From: Nostoc sp. TCL26-01
GTDB taxonomy: Bacteria > Cyanobacteriota > Cyanobacteriia > Cyanobacteriales > Nostocaceae
Direction: 5' to 3'
Length of the DNA stretch: 64,000 bases
NCBI RefSeq assembly: GCF_013393945.1
Contig: NZ_CP040297.1
Span: 2,434,804-2,498,803, forward strand
Below the pieces are notes generated by a model. That model saw only the letters and a program-made list of their open reading frames with translations. It did not search any database and was not told the DNA's origin. Made by a program: the position numbers and the translations under genes. Below, piece after piece: positions 16,893 through 26,290 of this stretch; within the stretch, counting starts at the first letter, position 1, and each line of letters opens with the position of its first letter.

Positions 16893-17195
16893 TTTCCTTC
16901 TTTTCTGTCACCTGTCACATGTTACCTGTTGTTAAGCTTTGCGCTTAACCCAATCTAAATTTTGTGATTGATTGTTACGAAGAGCAACAAAAAATTATAT
17001 AAAAGTATTAATTATTTTCATAATTTGACTTTACAAAATAGCTAATAAATCTAGCTATTACTACTTTAGGTAGATTCAGGGTAAAGAAATGTTAGATGTG
17101 GATTTTCTCAAGAGAAAATAGATATTGAGCAAACAAATTTTTGGCTCAATTTTGGGAATAATGCTTTAGCTAGAGGCATTAAAGGAGAAGCCACA

Positions 17196-19493
17196 TTGAA
17201 AGGAATACGCTCTCGGTTTGCCCCCTATATTGTGGCATTGTTAGCAGTTAGTATCGCTGTGTTAGTGACGCTATTGTTAAAACCACTATTAACACCTACT
17301 ATTTTTCTCTTATTTTTTGCTGCTGTAGCTGTCAGTTCTTGGTATGGTGGCTTGAGGATAGGGTTGTTTGCTGCTTTTGTGTCTAGTCTGGCTATTAGCT
17401 TTTTTTTCTTGCAACCAGTATTTTCACTATATATTTCCGATTGGGACAGCAAGGTGCGTTTAATCTTGTTTGTGTTAGTAGCAACTCTTATTAGCTGGCT
17501 TAACTCTGAGCTACATTTTGCCAAACAGCGTTTAGAACAGACAAATCAACAACTCCAGTCTAGTGAAGCTAGGTTTAGGCGGTTAGCAGAATCCAACATT
17601 ATGGGGGTGATGGTTGCTGACATGAATGGAGCGATCGCCGAAGCTAATGATGCTTTTTTAAATATGGTAGGCTACACACGGGAGGATCTGCTAGCAGGGC
17701 AAGTGCGATGGCGAGAGATGACACCACCAGAATATGCACATTTAGATGAGAAAGCAGTAGATGAACTCTTAACTCATGGAGTAGCTACCCCCTTTGAGAA
17801 AGAATATATCCGCAAAGATGGCAGTTGTGTACCTGTGATTGTCGGTATTGTCATGTTGCAAGAACCCTTTCATCGTCAGCAGGAAGTTGTAGCATTTTGC
17901 ATAGAACTCAGCAGACAAAAACAAATAGAAGCGACACTACAACGACGAGAAAGTGAATTGGAATTAATTACTAATGCTGTACCCGTCTTAATTGCTTATG
18001 TAGATGCTCAACAACGCTATCGCTTTAATAATAAAGGCTATGAAGAAATGTATGGTTTGTCTGCGTCAGCAACCTATGGTAAGCACATTCAAGAAATATT
18101 AGGTATATCAGTTTATCAATCAATTCTGCCCTATGTGGAACTAGTATTATCAGGTGAGTCCATAACATTTGAAGCTCAAGTATTTGATAAAAACGGCATA
18201 GTTCATGATGTGAAGACTAATTATGTTCCCCAATTTGATATGCGAGGGGAAGTGGAAGGTTTTGTGGCTTTAGTCACAGATATTACTAACCATAAATTAG
18301 CAGAAAAAGCTCTTAAAGAAAGTGAAGCGAGGTTGCGGACACTCACAGAAAAAGTGCGGGTGATTCCTTGGGAAGTAGATGCTAATAGCGGAAATTTTAC
18401 TTATGTAGGGCCGCAAAGCTTAGAGATTCTTGGCTATCCTCAAACAGACTGGTACACAGAGAATTTTTGGTATGAACATATTCATCCAGAAGATCGAGAG
18501 TGGGCAATTCAGTATTGCTATGAATCTTCACTATCTTTGAATAATTACGAATTTGAATATAGGATGCTGACAGCAGATGGTCGGGTTTTGTGGATGTATG
18601 ACATTGTGAATGTTGTGCGAACCGGAGAAACACCAAAGCTACTGCATGGGTTTATGATTGATATTAGCGATCGCAAGCAAGTCGAGCAAGAACGAGAGCA
18701 ACTCCTAGCCCGTGAACAAGCCGCACGCAGCACCGCAGAAGCTGCCAACCGCATGAAAGATGAGTTTCTCGCTACACTTTCTCACGAACTCCGCACCCCC
18801 TTGAATGCGATGCTGGGCTGGACACAGTTACTAAAAAGCCGCACATTTGATGAAAATACTACAGCGTTAGCCTTAGATACAATTTACAGAAATACTAAAT
18901 CTTTAAAACAACTGATCGAAGATATTTTAGATGTCTCCCAAATTATTACCGGTAAACTCGGTCTTAATGCCCAGCCAGTAGAATTAATCCCCATTGTAGA
19001 AGCGACAATTGATACTCTCAAAGCCGCAGCTGAAGCCAAAGAAATTACTCTCGAATGCCAATTTGATCCTCAAGTTGGGGTAGTGATAGCTGATGCTAAC
19101 CGTCTGCAACAAATAGTCTGGAATTTAGTTTCTAATGCCGTGAAGTTCTCATCCATAGGCGGTAAAATCACTATCCAATTGCAACGTCTAGATGGTTGTG
19201 TACAAATTCGTGTCAGCGATACGGGTATAGGTATACCCAGCGAATTTCTCCCTTACGTATTTGAACGTTTCCGGCAAGCTGATGGTTCGCTCACGCGATC
19301 GCACGGTGGTTTAGGATTAGGTTTAGCAATTGTCCGTCACTTGGTAGAATTGCATGGCGGTACAGTCTCGGCTGAAAGTCCCGGTAAAGGGCAAGGTGCA
19401 ACTTTTATTGTCAATCTACCAATGAAAGCTGTAGCTGTTCAAGTTAATGATAGGTCATTAGGCAATAGGGAACAGGTAACAGGTAATAGGTAA
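17196..19493 (+). CDS. Membrane PAS-domain sensor histidine kinase (DUF4118-PAS3-HisKA-HATPase)
   Basis: 765 residues. An N-terminal four-helix membrane module like that of KdpD (DUF4118, about 10-105), then a short coiled coil, three PAS/PAC units (roughly 120-245, 245-370, 375-500), a HisKA domain with the phospho-accepting His in [16 protein letters not shown], and a GHKL ATPase with VWNLVSNAVKFS, VSDTGIGIP and GLGLGLAIVRHLV. It should autophosphorylate in response to a cue sensed by the PAS domains; no response regulator is adjacent. The start is TTG at 17196, chosen for its strong Shine-Dalgarno AAAGGAG (17181-17187). The last 15 or so residues (RSLGNREQVTGNR) are encoded by repeat sequence that leads into the heptamer array. 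Confidence 0.92.
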   Translation: MKGIRSRFAPYIVALLAVSIAVLVTLLLKPLLTPTIFLLFFAAVAVSSWYGGLRIGLFAAFVSSLAISFFFLQPVFSLYISDWDSKVRLILFVLVATLISWLNSELHFAKQRLEQTNQQLQSSEARFRRLAESNIMGVMVADMNGAIAEANDAFLNMVGYTREDLLAGQVRWREMTPPEYAHLDEKAVDELLTHGVATPFEKEYIRKDGSCVPVIVGIVMLQEPFHRQQEVVAFCIELSRQKQIEATLQRRESELELITNAVPVLIAYVDAQQRYRFNNKGYEEMYGLSASATYGKHIQEILGISVYQSILPYVELVLSGESITFEAQVFDKNGIVHDVKTNYVPQFDMRGEVEGFVALVTDITNHKLAEKALKESEARLRTLTEKVRVIPWEVDANSGNFTYVGPQSLEILGYPQTDWYTENFWYEHIHPEDREWAIQYCYESSLSLNNYEFEYRMLTADGRVLWMYDIVNVVRTGETPKLLHGFMIDISDRKQVEQEREQLLAREQAARSTAEAANRMKDEFLATLSHELRTPLNAMLGWTQLLKSRTFDENTTALALDTIYRNTKSLKQLIEDILDVSQIITGKLGLNAQPVELIPIVEATIDTLKAAAEAKEITLECQFDPQVGVVIADANRLQQIVWNLVSNAVKFSSIGGKITIQLQRLDGCVQIRVSDTGIGIPSEFLPYVFERFRQADGSLTRSHGGLGLGLAIVRHLVELHGGTVSAESPGKGQGATFIVNLPMKAVAVQVNDRSLGNREQVTGNR

Positions 19494-19732
19494 TAGTCAA
19501 TAGTCAATAGTCAATAGTCAATAGTCAATAGTCAATAGTCAATAGTCAATAGTCAATAGTCAATAGTCAATAGTCAATAGTCAATAGTCAATAGTCAATA
19601 GTCAATAGTCAATAGTCAATAGTCAATAGTCAATAGTCAATAGTCAATAGTCAATAGTCAATAGTCAATAGTCAATAGTCAATAGTCAATAGTCAATAGT
19701 CAATAGTCAATAGTCAATAGTCAATAGTCAAT
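19494..19732. repeat. Long perfect STRR array, AGTCAAT x ~34
   Basis: About 34 uninterrupted copies of the heptamer AGTCAAT fill the whole gap between the stop of the kinase gene and the convergent PhoD-like gene. It is the longest and most uniform array in the window, the others being short and mixed, which points to recent expansion. It is not a CRISPR: there are no spacers. Confidence 0.97.
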
Positions 19733-19747
19733 GGTAATTGGTCATAA

Positions 19748-22039
19748 TTACGAATTACGAATTACGAATTTCTTCAATAGTTTTTGGTTGGGTTGGAGAT
19801 GGGTGATGAAGCGGCTGTAGACAATTTGATTGGCTGATATCCAGTAAGTATCTTGAATGACTTGATGCGAACTATTGGTATCTGGTGAATCAAAGTGAAC
19901 TAGGGCTAAATTATTGACACCAACTACTTCGCGTCCATCTTGAAACCAGCGAGATTGCCAAAACATTAACGGTTTTAACCATTGCCAGTAAGTATTTTTA
20001 CGGTTCCAAGGAGCGATGAATGATGTCATATCTACTTGGGAGTGAAAATTTTTGGTAGTTTGGCGGGGTATCCATTCTAAAACACAATGCCAGTCGGGAT
20101 TGGTGTTGTGATGTTGAGGCGATCGCCTAGTACCGACTTCTAGCATATCAGGTGGTTGATTCCAGCCGAGCCAATGTCGTAATTTTTCTGGTAATAGCCA
20201 ATCTTTTAACCGGGTGTGAATTAACCTTGTCAGCATTTCTTCGTTTTTTAACGCACTGGCGGTTAACTGCACTAATACAGATTTTTGCGGTGATTGGTGA
20301 TTTGAGGCAAAAGATAACCGTGCTGTACAACTGTAGTGAATATCGCCGGAGAGAATGATCACTTGTTGCCGTTGTTCACACAAAGTTGAGAGGAGTTTAG
20401 CTAAGGCTTCAAAATGAACATTCCACGCATCTCCCACATCTGTAGAAAAAACTTTTTCCTGTTTTAACTGCCAATGATGAATCCAATCAATCACTTGTAA
20501 TCCAAATACATTAGTAGGCGCAATCACAAAGGTGGTGAGATTGGCTGTTGTCTGTTGTAAAGGTTCTAGTAATTGTTGCTGCATTGCATAGGGAGACAAC
20601 AACATGGGTGGGGCAATGGGTTTTTTGTCGGCTGGGTAGCCTCGCCAAGTGCGGGTATCTAAAACTATAACTTCATGACAATTACTTTTAATAGTGTAGT
20701 GCCAAGTCAGGGATTGAGGATGTCGCTCTAGAGTAAACACCGAGTCTGCCAACACAAAATTAGGTAAGCTGGTGTGAGGATTGCAGGTTGGGATGCCAAC
20801 ATAATTAGCGATCGCCTCATCAGCCTGCACATCAGTTCCGTGGGAAGCCGACCAAGTTTGCGCCGCCGTCAATAACTCTGCACCTGGTTGCCCCTCTGTA
20901 AATTGTCCTGGTGTGTTACCCCAGGCTTGAAACACACTGTAGGCTAACAACGCATTCTGCACAGTCCGCCGTCCCAGAGGATTTCCCAGAACTCTGATAC
21001 ACCAAGCTTGATTGAGATTCCAGTCATCGCTGACATCATGGTCATCAAAAATGGTGTACATGGGAATATTTGCCAAAGCCCGACGCACCTGTCCCAAGGT
21101 ATAAATGAATTGTCGCAAATCCCGGACTGCCCCATCCCAGGTTTTCAACGCTTGGCGATCGCTTGTTACCCTATCTCCTGCCGGAAAAGCATCTGGCCAG
21201 CACACAGGCGACCAAGCCAGGATATATGCTGCATAGTATTCCCCTAAACTCAAAAGATGACTGGAGACTTTAGCTGATTTATTATGCAATCCAGCAGTAA
21301 AACCTGCTTGTTCTGTCACGACTTGGGCCCGTTCCCCAGGGCGTAAGTCCTTGGGAGTACGATAACCCCGACTTACAGGTAATGATTCTTCCCAACCCAG
21401 TAAAGCATCACCCAGATGACTGGCAACCCAGAGAAAGGGATCTGCCACATCATCGCCGTAGATTTGATCACCTGTGAGAAATAATTGCTGGGGACGTTGG
21501 CGGGGTTGGTTGGCTGTAGCGGTAATTAGGCAATCCAGCAAAGGTAAAGCATCGATCCCATGACCATGCGGTTTACGACAAGAAGCATGAACAATATGTA
21601 AATCTTCAATAGAGTCGGGAGGGAGAACGAACGTTGGTTTTTCATGGTCAAAGTAACTAATACTGACTCTAGGCAAGCGGTTTGAGGATAATGCTTGCTC
21701 TAGGGTGAGTAAGGTTTGGTCAGCTTGAGTAAACTGGAGGTCATAGGCGTAGATGCGATCGCTATCTGTTAAGCTATCCCCAACTGGAGACTGAGCTGTG
21801 ATTGCTACAACGTGCAAGTACTTACCTAAAGCCACAGTTGAGCATTTCCCTGTCAGTAAGCAATTTCCTAACCGTTGTCCATGATTTGTTGTCTCGTAAA
21901 CCTTGAGTTCTACTTGGCAAGATTGTTTTAGGGCTACCAATACTGTCACTGATTTTGATCCAGTATGTTGTAGCATCGGCCCCGCTAAAATCAACGGTAG
22001 ATCCTCAAAAAAGCTCTCTACTTGGTTATTCATTGCCAT
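19748..22039 (-). CDS. PhoD-like alkaline phosphatase/phosphodiesterase
   Basis: A 763-residue calcineurin-like metallophosphoesterase of the PhoD-like type. Metal-binding motifs in order: LTGDQIYGDDVADPF (about 188-202), FDDHDVSDDWN (about 338-348), VIVLDTRTW (about 465) and ILSGDIHYS (about 590). No signal peptide is evident, unlike secreted Bacillus PhoD, so it may act in the cytoplasm or use another route. The substrate is not readable; relatives hydrolyse phosphate mono- or diesters. The C-terminal KKFVIRNS is encoded by AATTACGAATTACG repeat sequence and is probably not conserved. It is divergent from the Rpn-type gene. Confidence 0.85.
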   Translation of the reverse strand: MAMNNQVESFFEDLPLILAGPMLQHTGSKSVTVLVALKQSCQVELKVYETTNHGQRLGNCLLTGKCSTVALGKYLHVVAITAQSPVGDSLTDSDRIYAYDLQFTQADQTLLTLEQALSSNRLPRVSISYFDHEKPTFVLPPDSIEDLHIVHASCRKPHGHGIDALPLLDCLITATANQPRQRPQQLFLTGDQIYGDDVADPFLWVASHLGDALLGWEESLPVSRGYRTPKDLRPGERAQVVTEQAGFTAGLHNKSAKVSSHLLSLGEYYAAYILAWSPVCWPDAFPAGDRVTSDRQALKTWDGAVRDLRQFIYTLGQVRRALANIPMYTIFDDHDVSDDWNLNQAWCIRVLGNPLGRRTVQNALLAYSVFQAWGNTPGQFTEGQPGAELLTAAQTWSASHGTDVQADEAIANYVGIPTCNPHTSLPNFVLADSVFTLERHPQSLTWHYTIKSNCHEVIVLDTRTWRGYPADKKPIAPPMLLSPYAMQQQLLEPLQQTTANLTTFVIAPTNVFGLQVIDWIHHWQLKQEKVFSTDVGDAWNVHFEALAKLLSTLCEQRQQVIILSGDIHYSCTARLSFASNHQSPQKSVLVQLTASALKNEEMLTRLIHTRLKDWLLPEKLRHWLGWNQPPDMLEVGTRRSPQHHNTNPDWHCVLEWIPRQTTKNFHSQVDMTSFIAPWNRKNTYWQWLKPLMFWQSRWFQDGREVVGVNNLALVHFDSPDTNSSHQVIQDTYWISANQIVYSRFITHLQPNQKLLKKFVIRNS

Positions 22040-22175
22040 GACTGCAATTATCAGCTCAATTTTATCGCTCCTTGATCATCTGACTAATTAAGCGATCGCT
22101 ATACTCACTAGTCAACAGAAATAACACTGATGATGTAAGCTTTTGACATAGTGTTATCAGTATATTGACACCTCA

Positions 22176-23021
22176 ATGGCAAAATCAGCAGATATCAGCA
22201 CCAAAAAGTTAATTAGCCTTGCACCCGATAATTGGATCAGATGGGCAACTGAAATACCCGATATTGTAGCAGGTGAAATTCTCGACTCACAATTCCAGTG
22301 GATTAGCAGAGAAAGTGATGTTTTAATCCGTGCAACTAGTCAACAGTACGGCGAATTCCTCGTTCTCAACGAATTACAATTGCGTCCTTTATTGCAAATG
22401 CCGCGCCGGATGCGTGCTTATGCCGCTTTGGCAGAAGAAAAATATCAATTACCAACATATCCCATATTAATTAACATTCTGAAAGTCAATGATGAAGAAA
22501 TACCTAATAGATTTATATCAAATATTGCTGGCTTGCAGGCGCGTCAAGATTATCGCGTGATTAACTTGTGGGAAGTGGATGTCAATATCGTCTTTGAGCA
22601 ACCATTACCCTCATTGCTGCCCTTCGTACCCATTCTCAAAGGCGGCAAGGATGAGTCTACAATTCGAGAAGCATTGCAAATACTTCGTGCTGATCCACAA
22701 CTAAATCAACTGGAAACAGTTTTAGCTTTTTTTGCTACGTTTGTACTAGAGAGTGCTTTAGTTCAAGAAATCATGAGGTGGGATATGGCTGTGTTACGCG
22801 AATCGCCCTGGTATCAAGAAATTTTCCGCGACGGAGAAGCACGGGGACGTAGAGAAGAATTATTATCAGGTATTGAATTGGCTTTGGAGATTAAATTTGG
22901 TCATCCCAGCTTAGAATTGATGCCTTTGATTTCTCAAGTTACTGATTTACAGCAATTAAAGGCAATTCAACAAGCTATAAAAACTGTAAATTCAGTTGAA
23001 GAATTACAACAACTGTTTTAG
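22176..23021 (+). CDS. Rpn/PD-(D/E)XK-family transposase-like nuclease
   Basis: 281 residues of a family abundant in filamentous cyanobacteria, related to the Rpn (recombination-promoting) nucleases. The N-terminal part has the PD-(D/E)XK layout: SDVLIRAT (Asp), then FLVLNELQLRP with E-x-Q, followed by RRMRAYAALAEEKYQLPTYP and a strand ILINILKV. The second half is helical (DGEARGRREELLSGIELALEIKFG is the regular tail of this family). These are usually scattered single genes without terminal inverted repeats, so I call a gene, not an insertion sequence. Nuclease activity is inferred from the fold. Confidence 0.75.
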   Translation: MAKSADISTKKLISLAPDNWIRWATEIPDIVAGEILDSQFQWISRESDVLIRATSQQYGEFLVLNELQLRPLLQMPRRMRAYAALAEEKYQLPTYPILINILKVNDEEIPNRFISNIAGLQARQDYRVINLWEVDVNIVFEQPLPSLLPFVPILKGGKDESTIREALQILRADPQLNQLETVLAFFATFVLESALVQEIMRWDMAVLRESPWYQEIFRDGEARGRREELLSGIELALEIKFGHPSLELMPLISQVTDLQQLKAIQQAIKTVNSVEELQQLF

Positions 23022-23174
23022 TCCGATTTAATTTACACATTAATTTACACGGCGATCGCCTACGATCAACCAGAGGTCGTCGCCCATAGTCATTTTGTCG
23101 TCACTATACTATGGCTACATATAATGTTTTGGCTATTTTCCTCCTTGTCAACCCTCTAGAGATAGAAATTAAGT

Positions 23175-23867
23175 CTATTTCTTTTTACTAGAATGTGAAT
23201 TACGCTGTGATTGACTGTCAGCTCGTAATTGTTGGCGACCATTGGTAATAATTCGTAACATATCTTTAATATCTTGCTCGATGCCTTCTAGGACATGATC
23301 AGCATATTCATCAGCACCATTTTCAATATCTTGGGCATGAGCGATCGCAGTTTGTCGCATTTCTTCTAATTCTTGCTGACACGCACGGCGTTTGCGATCG
23401 ATTTCGTTGAGGGTTTCTTTCATCATCTCCTCACATTCTTGTTGCACCTGTCGCCGGAGTTGTTCGGCTTCTTGCTGTGCCTGTCTGACGATATCACTTT
23501 CGGCTAAGATTTGCGCTCTTTTAGCTTGAGCCGCATCAACCAGTTGCTGTCCATACTCCTCAGCTTCTAGGAGAATTTCTTGTTTTTGCTCGATGATGGC
23601 TGCTGCTTCCTGAAACACCGCAGGTAGAGAAACCCGGATATAGTCTAGCTGTTCTAGTAATTTTTCCTCATCTACCAGTGTGCGTCCAGTTAAGGGAACA
23701 CGGAAGCTAGAGAGAATAATTTCTTCTAAGTGATCGAGTTCCTGCTGAATATCTACACGTCCTGTTCCTGGCGGATCTCCTGGGGGAATTCCGTTGCTGT
23801 ACTCTGGAGATGCGGGATAGTTTCCGTTGTGATTGGGTTCACCGTTGGATAGTTGTTGTTGTAGCAT
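23175..23867 (-). CDS. DivIVA-like coiled-coil protein
   Basis: 230 residues. A Pro/Gly/Asn-rich N-terminus (about 1-38), a region starting [19 protein letters not shown], and a long charged coiled coil (about 85-200; [19 protein letters not shown]), ending in a basic Ser-rich tail. This resembles cyanobacterial DivIVA/Cdv3-like proteins and the V-ATPase-subunit-like coiled coils annotated beside coaD; a part in cell division is possible but not shown. The ATG at 23867 lies inside coaD: the two frames overlap by 115 bp. I find no later plausible start before the conserved region, so the overlap looks real. Confidence 0.75.
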   Translation of the reverse strand: MLQQQLSNGEPNHNGNYPASPEYSNGIPPGDPPGTGRVDIQQELDHLEEIILSSFRVPLTGRTLVDEEKLLEQLDYIRVSLPAVFQEAAAIIEQKQEILLEAEEYGQQLVDAAQAKRAQILAESDIVRQAQQEAEQLRRQVQQECEEMMKETLNEIDRKRRACQQELEEMRQTAIAHAQDIENGADEYADHVLEGIEQDIKDMLRIITNGRQQLRADSQSQRNSHSSKKK

Positions 23868-24328
23868 TTGGATATATCTAAAACTATGTGTGGGGGGACA
23901 AGATGATCAACAGAACCACCGAATCTTGCGATCTCTTTTACCACACTACTACTTAAAAAACTATACTCATTTGATGTTGCTAAAAAAACTGTTTCAATTT
24001 GAGTAAAAAGTGTTTTATTCGTGTGTGCCATTTGTAGTTCTACTTCAAAGTCAGAAATCGCTCGTAAACCCCGCAATAAAACTTGCGCTTGTCGTTTTTG
24101 AGCGTAATTGACAGTTAAACCATCAAAACCATCGACTTCTACATTAGGTAAATGTTTCGTAGCTATGCGAATCTGCTCCAAACGCTGCTCTACAGTAAAC
24201 AGTGGCACTTTATTAGGATTCCGCAATACAGCAACGATCACCGTCTCAAACAGCCGACTACCACGCTGAATGATGTCCAGGTGACCCAAAGTAATCGGAT
24301 CAAAGCTACCAGGATAAACAGCAATCAC
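23753..24328 (-). CDS. coaD: Phosphopantetheine adenylyltransferase
   Basis: A 191-residue nucleotidyltransferase of coenzyme A synthesis: 4'-phosphopantetheine plus ATP gives dephospho-CoA. The N-terminus [18 protein letters not shown] has the T/HxGH ATP motif, [20 protein letters not shown] is the phosphopantetheine-binding part and [20 protein letters not shown] the ISSTxVR equivalent. The enzyme core ends near residue 160 ([11 protein letters not shown]). The extra 30 residues ([14 protein letters not shown] onward) exist because the stop lies within the next gene, so the tail is read from DNA that also encodes the DivIVA-like N-terminus. The two genes form one operon. Confidence 0.96.
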   Translation of the reverse strand: MIAVYPGSFDPITLGHLDIIQRGSRLFETVIVAVLRNPNKVPLFTVEQRLEQIRIATKHLPNVEVDGFDGLTVNYAQKRQAQVLLRGLRAISDFEVELQMAHTNKTLFTQIETVFLATSNEYSFLSSSVVKEIARFGGSVDHLVPPHIVLDISKCYNNNYPTVNPITTETIPHLQSTATEFPQEIRQEQDV

Positions 24329-24445
24329 AATTTTAGATGTATCAAAGTTATTGAGGTGATTATATCTGGGGAATGGGGAATGTGAACAGATAGATTTTTT
24401 TTATGCTTTACTCATAACATATGGGTTGAGTTGCCCGAAATCCTT

Positions 24446-24524
24446 GTAGAGACGTTGCATTGCAACGTCTCTACATTCGTTGCATTGCAACGTCTCTACA
24501 TTCGTTGCATTGCAACGTCTCTAC
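24446..24524. repeat. Palindromic repeat GTAGAGACGTTGCA, right arm tandemly amplified
   Basis: A perfect 14-bp-arm hairpin (24446-24459 with 24461-24474) is followed by two more copies of a 25-bp unit ATTCGTTGCATTGCAACGTCTCTAC (24475-24499, 24500-24524). The same family occurs at 58221-58249 and 63852-63880 with compensating base changes in the stem. It lies between coaD and the YdeI-like gene. A frame starting inside it is not a plausible gene start. Confidence 0.9.
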
Positions 24525-24566
24525 ATTCATTTTTACCAGATGTCTAGTAAGCGTGTGAGGGTTTTG

Positions 24567-25151
24567 ATGCCAAAATTTGATCAGCAACTAGAAAGTATGT
24601 ATGCTAGCGATCGCCAAGCTTGGCGACAATGGTTAGAAAAAAACCATCGTAGCTCACTAGGTATATGGCTAATTTACTACAAAGTCAAAAGTGGTAAACC
24701 CAGCGTTAAATATAGCGAAGCCGTCAAAGAAGCTTTATGTTTTGGTTGGATTGATAGTAAAGTCAAATCCCTCGATGCAGATCGTTATATGCAAATCTTC
24801 ACACCCAGAAAAGCTAAAAGCGTCTGGTCAAAACTAAATAAGCAGTATATTCAAGAGATCATCGAGCAAGGGTTAATGACGCAAGCTGGTCTAGAAAAGA
24901 TTGATGCAGCCAAACAAGATGGTTCCTGGACTACCCTCGATGAAATTGAAGCATTAGTCATACCGATAGATTTACAACAAGCTTTGGCAACTAATGACAT
25001 AGCTCAACAAAATTTTCAGGCATTTAGTAATTCTGCTAAAAAGAATATTCTTTTTTGGATTGATAGTGCCAAACGCCAAGAAACCAGGCTCAAAAGAATT
25101 GAGCAAACCATAGCTTCAGCCGCAGAAAACAAAAGTCCGTTACTCCGTTAA
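24567..25151 (+). CDS. YdeI/OmpD-associated (OmdA-type) family protein
   Basis: 194 residues from the ATG at 24567, preceded by a TGAGGG Shine-Dalgarno; an ATG at 24540 in frame and a longer frame reaching into the palindromic repeat are less likely. Family features: AWRQWLEKNHRSSLGIWLIYYK, ALCFGWIDSKVKSLD and RYMQIFTPRKAKSVWSKLN. Established only as a bacterial family named after E. coli YdeI; biochemical function is not known. It has a basic helical C-terminus. Monocistronic; a strong hairpin terminator lies 39 bp downstream. Confidence 0.85.
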   Translation: MPKFDQQLESMYASDRQAWRQWLEKNHRSSLGIWLIYYKVKSGKPSVKYSEAVKEALCFGWIDSKVKSLDADRYMQIFTPRKAKSVWSKLNKQYIQEIIEQGLMTQAGLEKIDAAKQDGSWTTLDEIEALVIPIDLQQALATNDIAQQNFQAFSNSAKKNILFWIDSAKRQETRLKRIEQTIASAAENKSPLLR

Positions 25152-25189
25152 CAATTCAAAATTCAAAATTCAAAATTCAAAATTAAAGA

Positions 25190-25224
25190 CAGTTGAGTTG
25201 GGGTTTACATCCCCAACTCAACTG
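25190..25224. terminator. Perfect 14-bp-stem hairpin after the YdeI-like gene
   Basis: CAGTTGAGTTGGGG (25190-25203), loop TTTACAT, CCCCAACTCAACTG (25211-25224). It is preceded by an (AATTCAA) array at about 25152-25184. There is no T-run, so it is either a structured 3' end or another dispersed palindrome. The remaining spacer to 25528 contains no gene. Confidence 0.6.
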
Positions 25225-25528
25225 ATACTACGTGTAGACGTAGGGGTCTTAAACCCTTGATTTTACGATAATTCAGTACGTGGTTGTCATTCTACCCCTA
25301 CAGCTATCCTAAATTACCCTAATTCCTTCTTTTGATATATTCGCTTTTCTCCTCAAGATAGATCCGGCTAAAAAATCCCACGGGTTATTCTAAAACACAT
25401 ACCAAGCGGGTTCACCAATTAAATTCAAGACTTATCAACATCATAAAAACGTTTTTAACCCGCTAAAATCTCTTGTTTTAAAAACACTATCTACTTGATA
25501 TTTAGATTGAGGAGTGAAACAAAAACTT

Positions 25529-26182
25529 ATGACCAATTCTAATGGGCAAGAAAATTACAATCAAGAAGTGAAGAAAGAATCTTACGTAGATGCTAATGGT
25601 AATACCCATACTCGCCTAACACAAAATACAGAAACTCCCAGTAATTCCTACCAAAAAGGATACGTTAACGGTCGGAATCATGAGTACTCTTATCAAAGAG
25701 CTAATTTAGCTGAACGTGATAATGAAAACGCGGCTAATGGATTAATTCTGGGCATCTTGCTGACTTCTTTGGTCGGCTTAATTGCTGGTGCATTCTGGTA
25801 TTTTAATCAAAACAACGCACCAGTAGACAGCACCGCACCAGTAGAAACTCCTTTACCAGCCAGCGCCACCCCTAGCATATCGCCTCAACCACAACAAACA
25901 ACAATCATTGAAAGAACGAGAGAAGTACCTGTTGTCATTCCCCAACAGCAAGTTCCACCCACCACTGTACCTTCTCCACCACAAATTAATGTGACTGTTC
26001 CCCCACAACAGTCCACCAGAGAGGTAACACCTGCTGTCACACCAAAAACACCCCAGGTACAACAAAGCAGTAAGCCTACCACAGAAAACAGCAACACAAG
26101 CACATCTACCAAAACCCCAGCTAGCAGTACGCAAGCTAGTCCTTCCCCGACTCCTGCTATTACGGATAATCCTGAGAACTAA
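25529..26182 (+). CDS. Single-pass membrane protein with Pro/Thr-rich exterior
   Basis: 217 residues from the ATG at 25529; GAGGAG at 25508-25513 is too close to the alternative GTG at 25514. The first 70 residues are hydrophilic and Asn/Tyr-rich (ESYVDANGNTHTRLTQNTE), then one membrane helix (GLILGILLTSLVGLIAGAFWYF), then about 120 residues rich in Pro, Thr, Gln and Ser (RTREVPVVIPQQQVPPTTVPS). The most likely topology is N-in, C-out, with the tail in the periplasm or crossing peptidoglycan. I do not recognise a named family; function unknown. Confidence 0.8.
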   Translation: MTNSNGQENYNQEVKKESYVDANGNTHTRLTQNTETPSNSYQKGYVNGRNHEYSYQRANLAERDNENAANGLILGILLTSLVGLIAGAFWYFNQNNAPVDSTAPVETPLPASATPSISPQPQQTTIIERTREVPVVIPQQQVPPTTVPSPPQINVTVPPQQSTREVTPAVTPKTPQVQQSSKPTTENSNTSTSTKTPASSTQASPSPTPAITDNPEN

Positions 26183-26228
26183 GGGTTTAGGGGTTTAAGG
26201 AAAATAAATCAGTGGATTTTTAGTTTTT

Positions 26229-26290
26229 AACCCGCGTAGGCGGGTTTTGTCTGTGTAGCTGCAATTTCCAATCGCCCAGGCAAGTATTAA
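26229..26290. repeat. Truncated copy of the 9008-9201 element
   Basis: AACCCGCGTAGGCGGGTTTTGTCTGTGTAG matches the centre of the asnS-end element (AACCCACGTACGTGGGTTTTGTCTTTGTAG) with changes on both sides of the stem that keep it paired. It is followed by a diverged right arm (CAATTTCCAATCGCC versus GCGACTTCTAGTCGCC). The left arm is missing. Confidence 0.7.

Noticed and set aside
19494..19732. Possible CRISPR array
   Set aside because: The unit is a 7-bp heptamer repeated without spacers and no cas genes are nearby; it is an STRR.
22176..23021. Rpn-type gene as a complete insertion sequence
   Set aside because: No terminal inverted repeats or target duplication found; the family usually occurs as stand-alone genes.
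24480..24566. Longer N-terminus for the YdeI-like protein starting in the palindromic repeat
   Set aside because: The first 20 codons are repeat DNA; the ATG at 24567 has the better Shine-Dalgarno and fits the family start.
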